Positions 47,251 through 55,375 of a stretch of 64,000 nt of DNA are shown one piece after another; position 1 is the stretch's first letter, and each line of letters opens with the position of its first letter. This DNA is from Bacteroidales bacterium. GTDB taxonomy: Bacteria > Bacteroidota > Bacteroidia > Bacteroidales > VadinHA17. Location: NCBI GenBank assembly GCA_003141895.1, contig PLNT01000026.1, positions 23,621 to 87,620 of the forward strand. The letters run 5' to 3'. The position numbers and the translations under genes are program-made. The notes under the pieces are model-generated. The model was not told where the DNA came from and did not search any database. It worked only from the letters and a program-made list of their open reading frames with translations.

Positions 47251-48648
47251 TTATTTTAGCAGGCCGCTGATCCTGAAAACATATGCAAGCTGATGATCAT
47301 CAGGGGTTAACAGAGGAGCCTTTAAAATCAGACTTTCCCCTTTTTTACTTATGGAAACTTTCCGATCAGCACCCAAAAGAACTGCATTTACATTATTCTC
47401 CGGCGCAATTCCATCAAGTACAATGTCATTTTTTGGCCAATTAAGGCACAGAACATAGACATTTTTATCCTTTTGAGTAAAAAATATGGTCTTGTTTGTT
47501 TCAGGGTTAATAGCTTCGTCTTTCTTCTTCTTAATAAAAGGGCTTGTAGAATAAATTGCTTCCCCATTTGTTTTTAACCACTTTCCTAATTCGAGAAGAC
47601 GTTGCTGCATAATTACGGGGATTGTTCCGTCAGACGCAGGTCCGATATCCAAAAGTAAGTTTCCTCCTGCGGAAACAGTTGATATCAGAAGTTTTATGAG
47701 CTGTTCTGCGGAAGAGTAATCAGAAAGACCTTCTGTACGATTGTACCCAAATGAAGTACCAATCCCCCGACATTCCTCCCATGGATGTGGAACTGAGTTA
47801 TCAATTCCTTCCTTATCTCCTATAAGACCATATTCAGTTGTGTAGAAACCTCCATGCTTACTTCGTGTTTCGCTTCCCCATCTGTCATTTACTACAATTC
47901 TATCCTTAACAGAAGAATCGTTGTAGAGCCAGCCAAGAAATTCCTCACTCTTCCAATCTTTACTTGTTTTTTCCCACTCGCCGTCAGTCCAGAGAATATC
48001 CGGAGTATAACGAGTTACAAGATCCTTCATCTGAGGTATCATATGCTGATCGACATAGGCCGGAAAATTATTCTGATAATTCGGATTGTACCATTCATAA
48101 AGCGAATAATAAAATCCCATATGAAGACCTGTCTTTTTTACGGCAGTTGTCAGTTCTCCGCACAGATCACGATGGGGTCCGACATCGACACTATTCCAGT
48201 TCCAGCTCTGGGCACTGGGCCAGAGAGTAAATCCTTCATGATGTTTTGAAGTAAGAACCACATATTTTGCGCCTGATTCTTTAAATAGTTCAGCCCATTT
48301 ATCCGGGTCAAACAGCTCAGCCTTGAACATGGGAGCAAAATCCTGATATTTGAAGTTGGGCCCATAGGTTTTGTTATGGAATTCTTTGAAATACTTTTGG
48401 ACCTTCCCGGGCAGGTCTAATTTTCTCCAGTACCACTCCGCATATTTATCATATATACCAATACTGTCTCCGGTTGGTCCCCATGATGGAACGGAATATA
48501 CACCCCAATGAATAAATATTCCGAATTTGGAATCGGAAAACCATTGTGGAACTGGCCTGCTGTCAAGCGATTCCCAGTTTGGTTTGTAGTTTTGTCCTCT
48601 CATATTTATTGTCAGAAAAAGGAATGACAGAAGAACCATATTTTTCAT
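47251..48648 (-). CDS. GH29 alpha-L-fucosidase
   Basis: This 465-residue secreted enzyme (signal peptide about 1-18) hydrolyses terminal alpha-L-fucose. GH29 motifs: FGIFIHWGVYSVPSWG (42-57), LTSKHHEGFTLW (132-143), and the nucleophile Asp222 in ILWTDGEWE. A C-terminal beta-sandwich of about 90 residues follows the barrel. It lies 34 bp after rmuC and is followed by the cassette promoter. It differs clearly from the fucosidase at 50014-51366 (motif WTDGEW against WFDFSF), so the two are likely different GH29 subfamilies with complementary linkages rather than recent duplicates. Confidence 0.9.
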   Translation of the reverse strand: MKNMVLLSFLFLTINMRGQNYKPNWESLDSRPVPQWFSDSKFGIFIHWGVYSVPSWGPTGDSIGIYDKYAEWYWRKLDLPGKVQKYFKEFHNKTYGPNFKYQDFAPMFKAELFDPDKWAELFKESGAKYVVLTSKHHEGFTLWPSAQSWNWNSVDVGPHRDLCGELTTAVKKTGLHMGFYYSLYEWYNPNYQNNFPAYVDQHMIPQMKDLVTRYTPDILWTDGEWEKTSKDWKSEEFLGWLYNDSSVKDRIVVNDRWGSETRSKHGGFYTTEYGLIGDKEGIDNSVPHPWEECRGIGTSFGYNRTEGLSDYSSAEQLIKLLISTVSAGGNLLLDIGPASDGTIPVIMQQRLLELGKWLKTNGEAIYSTSPFIKKKKDEAINPETNKTIFFTQKDKNVYVLCLNWPKNDIVLDGIAPENNVNAVLLGADRKVSISKKGESLILKAPLLTPDDHQLAYVFRISGLLK

Positions 48649-48682
48649 GAATTCAGTTGGGTTTATTAATAATTAATCCTGC

Positions 48683-49963
48683 TTAAATTTCCTCCCCGGC
48701 CTTCTTAAGCTCCCGAACAGGTTTGTCGATAATTTCAAAATCAGGCAATACATTTTTACTGTCAGTTGCTTTTAGTTGCTCAAGTTTTCTACCGGCTGGC
48801 AATACCCGGCTCTCCCACGAGCCAACCGCATCATTGTATCCTTTCAAAGCCGACTTTAATCCCCCACCGACCTTATCCAAATGCTCGGCAAATACACCTA
48901 CCCTGCAATAAAAATCATTTGCAGCGTCCATAATCTCAATGGCATTGGTTGTAATTGTATGCTGCTGCCATGACATTGCGACCGATTTCAATATTACGAT
49001 AAGAGTAGTTGGAGTAGCTATAATTATTTTATTATTCATAGCATCCTGCAACAAAGTCTTGTCAGTCATCAGAGCCACATTCAATGCAGATTCTACCTCC
49101 ATATACAAAACGACAAAATCAGGCGTATTCTGAAATTGCGACCAGTATTGTTTCTTGCTTAATCGATTAACATGGTCCCTGAGGTCTTTAGCGTGTTTTG
49201 TGAAAAGAAGATTACGTGATGTTTCATCATCAGTTTCAAGTGCTGACAGATAAGCATCCAGCGGCAATTTAGAATCGACAACTACATGGCTGTTACCTGG
49301 AAGATTTATGATCATATCGGGTTTTAAAACCGAATCTTCACCCTCAGTGAAAACCTGTTCCATAAAATCACAATGGCCTGATAATCCTGAAAACTCGACA
49401 ACTCTTTTTAATCCAATTTCTCCCCACCTGCCTCTTACCCTGGGATTTCTTAACGCATTAACAAGGGCTCCGGTTTCTTTCTGCAAGCTGGCATTAGTCA
49501 ACTGAATATTTGATAACATTTCTGTAACCTGACCAAATGTTTTTTCTGATCCTTTTTCCAGTTCCTCAATACGTTTTTTATAGCTATCGATCGATTCTTT
49601 TACTGGCTTTAACATCTCAGCTATTGCCGATTTTCGTTCATCAAGGTTACCTTCGGCTTCCTTGACGTGAGTTTCGAGCTGCGATTTTGCAAGATCAAGA
49701 AATTGCTTGTTATTCTGGGTAAGTGCATCATAAGCAGCTGATTTAAAAGTATCAACCATTGCTTTTCTAACCTCTTCCAGGCTGGTTGCCTGCGCTTCAA
49801 CCCTGGCCTGTAATGCACTGATTTGCCTGTTAAGGGTATTGTTTTCATCAGCTTTAGCCAGAAGTTCTTTTTGGTGCCTGGCAGTCAAAGCTGTTTTTGT
49901 GCCCAGGTAAGATACTAACGCGCCTGTAATCAGTCCAATAGCTATATATAGTATTATTTCCAT
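48683..49963 (-). CDS. rmuC: DNA recombination protein RmuC
   Basis: This 426-residue protein has an N-terminal membrane anchor (IILYIAIGLITGALVSYLG, about 3-21), a long coiled coil (about 30-185) and the RmuC nuclease-like domain (about 195-400, with RGRWGEIGLKRVVEFSGL and VDSKLPLDAYLSA). RmuC is linked to suppression of inversions and aberrant recombination at short inverted repeats. It is placed between two alpha-fucosidase genes on the same strand (gaps 50 and 34 bp), an unusual context for a housekeeping gene. Family call is firm. Confidence 0.93.
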   Translation of the reverse strand: MEIILYIAIGLITGALVSYLGTKTALTARHQKELLAKADENNTLNRQISALQARVEAQATSLEEVRKAMVDTFKSAAYDALTQNNKQFLDLAKSQLETHVKEAEGNLDERKSAIAEMLKPVKESIDSYKKRIEELEKGSEKTFGQVTEMLSNIQLTNASLQKETGALVNALRNPRVRGRWGEIGLKRVVEFSGLSGHCDFMEQVFTEGEDSVLKPDMIINLPGNSHVVVDSKLPLDAYLSALETDDETSRNLLFTKHAKDLRDHVNRLSKKQYWSQFQNTPDFVVLYMEVESALNVALMTDKTLLQDAMNNKIIIATPTTLIVILKSVAMSWQQHTITTNAIEIMDAANDFYCRVGVFAEHLDKVGGGLKSALKGYNDAVGSWESRVLPAGRKLEQLKATDSKNVLPDFEIIDKPVRELKKAGEEI

Positions 49964-50013
49964 TCAATAATCATTTATTTCTCAAATTTAAGGATTTAAG
50001 CGAAAAAGTGCTG

Positions 50014-51366
50014 TTATTTAAGAAACACCTCCATAACCGGAATCAGCACATCCGGCTTTTGAACAGGAAGTGAAAGCACCAAATCGTTTGGAGACTCCTC
50101 TGACGTACTGAATTTTATTTCAGAAGCATCATGAAGGAATTGAACGTACTTAACCTTATCTGCCATGTTTGGTAATATCACGGTTCCCAATGGGTATGCC
50201 AGCAGATGAACATATAATCTTTTTGTATCGGGATTATAAGTAAGGAGTGTATTTGCCGGTGCATTAAATCCTGAAGGGGCCTCAGTACAGTTATAAATCG
50301 ATCGGTTATTAAATTTCATCCATTCTCCCATTGCTTTTAGCCGGTCCTGCGCTCTCGAGTCAAATACTCCGCGTGCCGTAGGTCCGACATTCAATAAAAG
50401 ATTTCCTCCTTTGCTTACTGATTCTATGAGAAGCTCGAGGAGCTGGGCCGGGCTTTTCCAGGTATATTCATCACGGTAATATCCCCACGAACCTGAGAAT
50501 GTCTGGCATGTTTCCCATGGCACTTTTTTACCATTTACTTCAGGCCATTTTGAAACCTGAACCTGTTCAGGAGTTGTGAAATCCCATCCTCCTTCAACAT
50601 TTTCCAGGTCAAGCCGGTCATCTACAATAATACCGGGTTGCAATGAACGCGCCATCTTAAGAAGATTTTCAGAATCCCAGTCATCGTGACCTTTCCCGTT
50701 CTTACCGGGAAAAGAGAAATCAAACCAGATAATACTTATTTCCCCATAATTCGTAAGTAACTCGCGAACCTGATTCTTTATATACGCGCGATATTTATTC
50801 ATATCTCTTCCTTTATTCAATCTTGCAAAGGCTGTATCGGAGTCCTGGCGCTGAGGATGAACTCGATCAATAGTGTAATCAGGATGGTGCCAGTCAATGA
50901 GTGAATAATAGAAGCCAACTTTTAACCCTTCGGCCCTGAATGCCTCGACATATTCTTTTATAAGATCCTTTCCGTATGGAGTATTTGTCGCCTTGTAGTC
51001 GGTAAACTTTGAATCAAACAGGCAGAAACCTTCATGATGTTTTGCAGTCAGGACGACATACCTCATTCCTGCAGCTTTTGCCATTTTTGCCCATTCATGC
51101 GGATCCCACATGTCGGGATTAAACATATTGAAATACTTCTGATACTGCTCATTTGTCATTCGTTCTGCATTTTTTACCCATTCATGTCGTGCAGGTAAAG
51201 CATACAGCCCCCAGTGGATGAACATTCCAAAACGAGCATCCGTCCACCATTTCATCCGATCGGTTTTCTGAGCTTCTGTTTCCTTAGGAAGCTGGGCAGA
51301 TACAAACTGAGAATAATTCAAGAGACAAACTAGCAAAATTGAGGTAATGATGATTCTTTTTTTCAT
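50014..51366 (-). CDS. GH29 alpha-L-fucosidase (second type)
   Basis: This 450-residue secreted enzyme has a signal peptide (about 1-24, ending VSAQ). Key motifs are FGMFIHWGLYALPA (46-59), LTAKHHEGFCLFDS (106-119) and the nucleophile Asp216 in IIWFDFSF. LLNVGPTARG near 325 is also typical of GH29. The C-terminal sandwich is short. Together with the other GH29 it would strip fucose from glycans such as host or plant/algal oligosaccharides. Its promoter should lie in 51367-51411; no clear TAnnTTTG is seen there. Confidence 0.9.
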   Translation of the reverse strand: MKKRIIITSILLVCLLNYSQFVSAQLPKETEAQKTDRMKWWTDARFGMFIHWGLYALPARHEWVKNAERMTNEQYQKYFNMFNPDMWDPHEWAKMAKAAGMRYVVLTAKHHEGFCLFDSKFTDYKATNTPYGKDLIKEYVEAFRAEGLKVGFYYSLIDWHHPDYTIDRVHPQRQDSDTAFARLNKGRDMNKYRAYIKNQVRELLTNYGEISIIWFDFSFPGKNGKGHDDWDSENLLKMARSLQPGIIVDDRLDLENVEGGWDFTTPEQVQVSKWPEVNGKKVPWETCQTFSGSWGYYRDEYTWKSPAQLLELLIESVSKGGNLLLNVGPTARGVFDSRAQDRLKAMGEWMKFNNRSIYNCTEAPSGFNAPANTLLTYNPDTKRLYVHLLAYPLGTVILPNMADKVKYVQFLHDASEIKFSTSEESPNDLVLSLPVQKPDVLIPVMEVFLK

Positions 51367-51411
51367 AGGTAATACTTTTAGTTTCTTTCAAGGTTGCCTT
51401 AATCGAGGACT

Positions 51412-51519
51412 CTAATTTACATCTTTAATCAATCTGTCAATATATTTCTTCACCCTTTCGAAATGAGATCCTTCCCAATAAATACTGTTACAGTCCATAC
51501 ATTTAAGAAAGTTATTCAA
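51412..51519 (-). pseudogene. Remnant of a Mut7-C RNase zinc-ribbon C-terminus
   Basis: The minus-strand frame reads FLKCMDCNSIYWEGSHFERV followed by KKYIDRLIKDVN and TAG. The CxDC...YWxGSHxERM pattern is characteristic of the end of Mut7-C RNase-domain proteins. Only the last part of the zinc ribbon is present: an in-frame stop at 51520-51522 and a G9 tract at 51580-51588 interrupt anything upstream. I therefore call it a decayed gene fragment of about 35 codons. This is judged from motif memory only. Confidence 0.55.
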
Positions 51520-51631
51520 TTATTCTTTAATAGTTCTATATCACGGGACGGATGAAAATTCCAATCAGAATTTTTCACTGGGGGGGGGTGTCCAGGGAGC
51601 TAATGTGGGAGTAAAAAAAGGTATTAAAAAG

Positions 51632-51666
51632 AGAAGCGGTGATTCGCTCAATGAATCACCGCTTCT
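51632..51666 (-). terminator. Rho-independent terminator after the SiaC-like gene
   Basis: A perfect 14-bp stem (agaagcggtgattc with its complement) and 7-nt loop lie 37 bp past the SiaC-like stop. On the minus strand the stem is followed by cttttt and more T-rich sequence. This is the clearest intrinsic terminator in the window. Confidence 0.65.
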
Positions 51667-51703
51667 TCTAAATTGTGGGATGAGGAATCTCCGATTAATT
51701 GAA

Positions 51704-52165
51704 TCAGACATACACCATTTTATCTCTGATAATTTCCTCCTGCTCATTGGTTCCGTACAGTTTAATGCCAATACTTGGTATTGCAGATTGAAAAATATCC
51801 TCCATAGGGGAAAAGACATCCTTAATATCTTCAAACCCTCTGAGCTCATCAAATTCTTCCAGGGGCAGGTAAAGATGAAGAAATAAAACATAGTCGGGCT
51901 GGCTAATCTTTGTCAACACTTTAAGTATTCTCGCCAGCCACAAAGAGGATGAAGTATTGAAATATTCTATATTAAATCTCAGATTGGTGACAGGCCTTGC
52001 ATCCAGAATATAATCCGTTACCCAATTCAGGATTGGTTCATATATTTTAGCGGCATTTTCCGGAATTGATCTTCCCGAAAAAATAAAGTCTCCCGTAATC
52101 GGATTCAACTCAATTTGCGGAGATTTTGGTGTCCCTTCAATTATCAAACTCTGAAAATCTTTCAT
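51704..52165 (-). CDS. SiaC/DUF1987-family regulatory phosphoprotein
   Basis: This 153-residue cytoplasmic protein matches DUF1987, renamed SiaC. In Pseudomonas, SiaC is phosphorylated on a threonine by SiaB and dephosphorylated by SiaA, and unphosphorylated SiaC activates a diguanylate cyclase. Family marks: LIIEGTPKSPQIELNPITG (8-26), FSGRSIPENAAKIYEPIL (29-46), and the phospho-site region NIEYFNTSSS with Thr71 as the likely target. I chose ATG 52165; the open frame extends 26 codons upstream but that part is unlike the family. No siaA, siaB or diguanylate cyclase gene is adjacent, so partners must be elsewhere. It is divergent from the exopolysaccharide operon. Confidence 0.78.
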   Translation of the reverse strand: MKDFQSLIIEGTPKSPQIELNPITGDFIFSGRSIPENAAKIYEPILNWVTDYILDARPVTNLRFNIEYFNTSSSLWLARILKVLTKISQPDYVLFLHLYLPLEEFDELRGFEDIKDVFSPMEDIFQSAIPSIGIKLYGTNEQEEIIRDKMVYV

Positions 52166-53123
52166 TTTAGTTATTTTGAGGACATTAAAGCAGAAAAAAT
52201 TATCTGACTTATTAATCATCAAAATTATAACATAGCCATGCATTATCTCAAATCTTAATCAAATTCTGAATATCAATCATCAACGAATTACACCACTTCA
52301 TAAATATATTTGGCAAAGTCAGGCCGGAATGACCTGAATCTTGCTTGAAATTTTAAAATGTTATTTTTGAAAAGTAAAAATGTGTTCTACTCTTTTTATG
52401 AATCTCACGGCCTAAATTGACCAACCATATTTTTCATCCAAATTTAGATATCGTTGGTCAAAAAACCGTTGGGTAAAATTAAGTAAAAAAACAAAAAGCA
52501 ATACTAATGTATAGCTCTGTTTACTAGCTCTTTAGATGCAAGTAAAAATCAAAAAGGATTGGCTGCACAAAAATAGCTTATAAATTACTTTGTTTTTTGA
52601 CAAATCCTGATTTTTCAGTTACTAACAAAGTTTTTTGGATGATAAGCTTCCGGATTTCAATGATTAGCTTAAAATCAAATATCCTGTGTTTCAGAACAGA
52701 GTCCCACTTCCTATTGTTATAAGGTATGCTATTCTCTAATTTTGTATCTTAAGAAATAGATAAAGCGGATAGGGGAAATTAAACATCTGAAAATATGAAT
52801 ATTGCTAGTAATCAGATAATTAATATTCCTGATAATTTCAGGTGGTGCTTAATAGGTAATGGGATTTAGCGAAATTCTGATAATATGAAAGGGAATTGTA
52901 TAAGGTAGTTCATTGCTGAAAATGGAAAATTGAATGAAACAAATGAAGTGTTTTTCATGTTCAGCAAACAAATGATTAAGATAGTCGAATTTATGAAGCA
53001 GTCATACATTAGATTTTTCAGTACAAAGATGCGTCGGACTGCTGATAAATAATCTTAAAATCGTTATTCACGATTTTTCCTATCATTTAATCAGAATCAA
53101 TTTAAGAACAAATTTTAGTGATA
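52166..53123. other. 958-bp AT-rich intergenic region and long exopolysaccharide leader
   Basis: No plausible gene is seen on either strand. It contains the start region of the SiaC-like gene, the promoter at 52714-52744, and then about 375 bp to the first exopolysaccharide start. The leader is rich in short A/T runs; I found no riboswitch class I recognise and no upxY/nusG-like gene. Confidence 0.6.
52714..52744 (+). promoter_or_regulatory. Bacteroidota-type promoter for the exopolysaccharide operon
   Basis: TTG at 52714-52716, a 20-nt spacer and TAATTTTG at 52737-52744 fit the TTTG-N19/20-TAnnTTTG pattern of the primary Bacteroidota sigma factor. Transcription would start near 52750, leaving a leader of about 375 nt. 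Confidence 0.5.
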
Positions 53124-54575
53124 ATGAATTTTATTAAACATATAATCAGCCATAAAATAATTCCTTTTATAAAGAACTGGAAACTTTTGAATACAGTACT
53201 TGGTTCGATTGACATTTTTGCAATTGCACTGGCTTTCCAGTGCTCTTTTTATTTAAATTACCATAATGAAGTTACCTTCTTTTTCTACAACGCCAGGACA
53301 TTAAAGCTTTTCGTTTTGATATTACCTATATGGCTTGTGCTCCTCTATTTAATACAAGTTGCTGAAATACCGAGAACGAAGCGTTACATAGTTCTTTTCT
53401 ACCAGTATTCTCAATCGACTGTGCTGATCATTACTTTTTTAATGGTATTTTATTTTGTTTTTAAACTATATGTGATTTCTCCTCTTTTCCTTATTGAGTT
53501 TGCACTTATTGGACTCCTCTTCCTCTTTTTTGCCCGTTCATTGGAATACATGTTATTCAAGATATACAGGTCGAAAGGATATAACTATATTAATATGGTA
53601 ATAATTGCTGATGATACAGCAATTCCTTTTATTGAAAGTATGTTGTCAAATAAAGACTGGGGTTACCGGATAATAGCAATATTTACCGGGTCGGTGAAAA
53701 TCAAGGAAAAATATGAAAAAGCAATAATTCTTCTACCCGATGAATATCTTACTGTACTCCATGATCTTATGGAAGTCGACATTATTGATGAGGTAATTTA
53801 TTTTAAAACAAGGGTAATTCCTTCTGAGGTAAGGTACACGGTCAGATCTTGCGAAGAACTGGGAGTGGTATTCAGTTTAAATTATACTGGCCAGGATAAT
53901 AAATTAACAAACGCCATTAAAACAGAAATCGGGGACCGAAGATTCCTGACATTTATTAATATACCACATAACTCATTCGCACTTGCAATCAAGAAGCTTT
54001 TGGACATCATTCTTTCTGTTTTTATTATAATCTGTCTCTCGCCAATACTAACAGCCATTGCCATTTTGATTAAAACGACTTCGAAAGGGCCTGTGCTATT
54101 TAAACAGGCAAGAGTAGGACTCAGGGGCCGGCAATTCGGATTGTATAAATTCAGGACAATGATTGTCAATGCAGAAAATCTTAAAAAGGGCCTTGAAGTT
54201 AATAATGAAGCTGATGGTCCGGTTTTCAAGATAAAAGACGATCCGCGTGTAACAAAAGTCGGAAAATTTCTTAGAAAAACAGGTCTCGATGAACTTCCTC
54301 AGCTTTTTAATGTTCTTAGGGGTGAGATGTCCTTAATTGGTCCGCGGCCACCGCTTCCAAGTGAAACAGTTCAGTACAAACGCTGGCAATTAAGAAGACT
54401 TTCAGTTAAACCCGGCTTATCATGTTTCTGGCAAATAAAGCCTGACAGGAACAATATTAAGTTCGAAAAATGGATGGAATTGGATTTGGCATATATTGAT
54501 AACTGGTCATTGCGGCTAGACTTTATAATATTAGTAAAAACAGTTAAAACAGTTTTCAATAGAACGGGTTTATAA
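53124..54575 (+). CDS. Polyprenyl-phosphate sugar phosphotransferase (WbaP/WcaJ-type)
   Basis: This 483-residue membrane protein starts exopolysaccharide repeat-unit assembly by moving a sugar-1-phosphate from UDP-sugar to undecaprenyl phosphate. Four to five N-terminal helices (about 25-160) precede a nucleotide-binding-like domain (to about 270). A catalytic membrane-associated domain starts near 288 (KKLLDIILSVFIII), with LYKFRTM, the DELPQLFNVLRGEMSLIGPRPP block near 393 and a Trp-rich tail. The ATG at 53124 is preferred over a GTG two codons upstream. It is the first gene of the seven-gene operon. Which sugar is transferred is not decided by sequence alone. Confidence 0.88.
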   Translation: MNFIKHIISHKIIPFIKNWKLLNTVLGSIDIFAIALAFQCSFYLNYHNEVTFFFYNARTLKLFVLILPIWLVLLYLIQVAEIPRTKRYIVLFYQYSQSTVLIITFLMVFYFVFKLYVISPLFLIEFALIGLLFLFFARSLEYMLFKIYRSKGYNYINMVIIADDTAIPFIESMLSNKDWGYRIIAIFTGSVKIKEKYEKAIILLPDEYLTVLHDLMEVDIIDEVIYFKTRVIPSEVRYTVRSCEELGVVFSLNYTGQDNKLTNAIKTEIGDRRFLTFINIPHNSFALAIKKLLDIILSVFIIICLSPILTAIAILIKTTSKGPVLFKQARVGLRGRQFGLYKFRTMIVNAENLKKGLEVNNEADGPVFKIKDDPRVTKVGKFLRKTGLDELPQLFNVLRGEMSLIGPRPPLPSETVQYKRWQLRRLSVKPGLSCFWQIKPDRNNIKFEKWMELDLAYIDNWSLRLDFIILVKTVKTVFNRTGL

Positions 54576-54595
54576 CAATTCCATAAATAATACAT

Positions 54596-55366
54596 ATGTT
54601 AAAAAGAATGAATTTAAATTTTCCCAAAGAAGTTGCTTTTCTGCTACTGCTTTTAACAGCTTCGTGTGTTCCTATGAAACAGTTAAATTATTTTAATGAC
54701 CTCGATGATCTCCAGGAACCGGGCGTGAATCCGAGAATGCAGAAAATCATAATGCCTTTCGATAAACTTTATATCAAGGTACTGAGCATTGATGAGAAGA
54801 CAAATCAATTATTTAATGCAACTGAAGAAATGAGAAGCGGCGTTAATAATGGGGTACTTGGATATCTCGTTGATGAAAAGGGTAATGTAAATTTCCCGTT
54901 TGTCGGAAATATTAATGTAGTTTCTCTTACAACTGCCCAGGCTTCAGAAAAAATTCAGAAAGCCTTAAGTGACTATGTTCCACAAACTTCTGTTACCGTA
55001 AAATATATTGACAATCAGGTAACTGTTATGGGTGAAGTTAAACAGCAGGGCGTTTATTCATTTATCCAGGATAAACTCAATATTTATGAAGCATTGGGTT
55101 TGGGAGGGGGACTTACTCAATATGGCGACAGGAAGAAAATTATACTCATCCGGAATGTAGGTGATAAAATAATGCATTACAGGTTAAACCTGTCAGATTC
55201 AAAGATTGCAGGCAAAGATTATTATTATATTCTTCCCAATGATGTGATAATAGTCGAACCTATGAGTGCTATTTCATCCAGCTATCAGAATATCACATAT
55301 ACCACTATTCTCAGTTCGATTACAACTCTCATTGCTGTTCTTCTGTTTACTAATGTTAAATTTTAA
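54596..55366 (+). CDS. Polysaccharide export lipoprotein (Wza-like)
   Basis: This 256-residue outer-membrane export protein has lipobox LTASC (Cys24), a polysaccharide-export domain (about 45-130, IMPFDKLYIKVLS), one SLBB domain (about 133-215, VTVMGEVKQQGVYSF) and a C-terminal hydrophobic segment (about 232-254). It is shorter than enterobacterial Wza (about 380), as is usual for Bacteroidota. It follows the phosphotransferase by 20 bp and precedes the Wzc-like kinase by 9 bp, the standard export trio. Confidence 0.9.
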   Translation: MLKRMNLNFPKEVAFLLLLLTASCVPMKQLNYFNDLDDLQEPGVNPRMQKIIMPFDKLYIKVLSIDEKTNQLFNATEEMRSGVNNGVLGYLVDEKGNVNFPFVGNINVVSLTTAQASEKIQKALSDYVPQTSVTVKYIDNQVTVMGEVKQQGVYSFIQDKLNIYEALGLGGGLTQYGDRKKIILIRNVGDKIMHYRLNLSDSKIAGKDYYYILPNDVIIVEPMSAISSSYQNITYTTILSSITTLIAVLLFTNVKF

Positions 55367-55375
55367 GTTACCCGA

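Noticed and set aside
47854..48249. 131-codon frame opposite the GH29 gene
   Set aside because: Entirely antisense to conserved fucosidase motifs; no start context or recognisable protein.
51565..51891. Overlapping frames on both strands near the terminator
   Set aside because: Both arise from the hairpin sequence and run into the SiaC-like gene antisense or out of frame.
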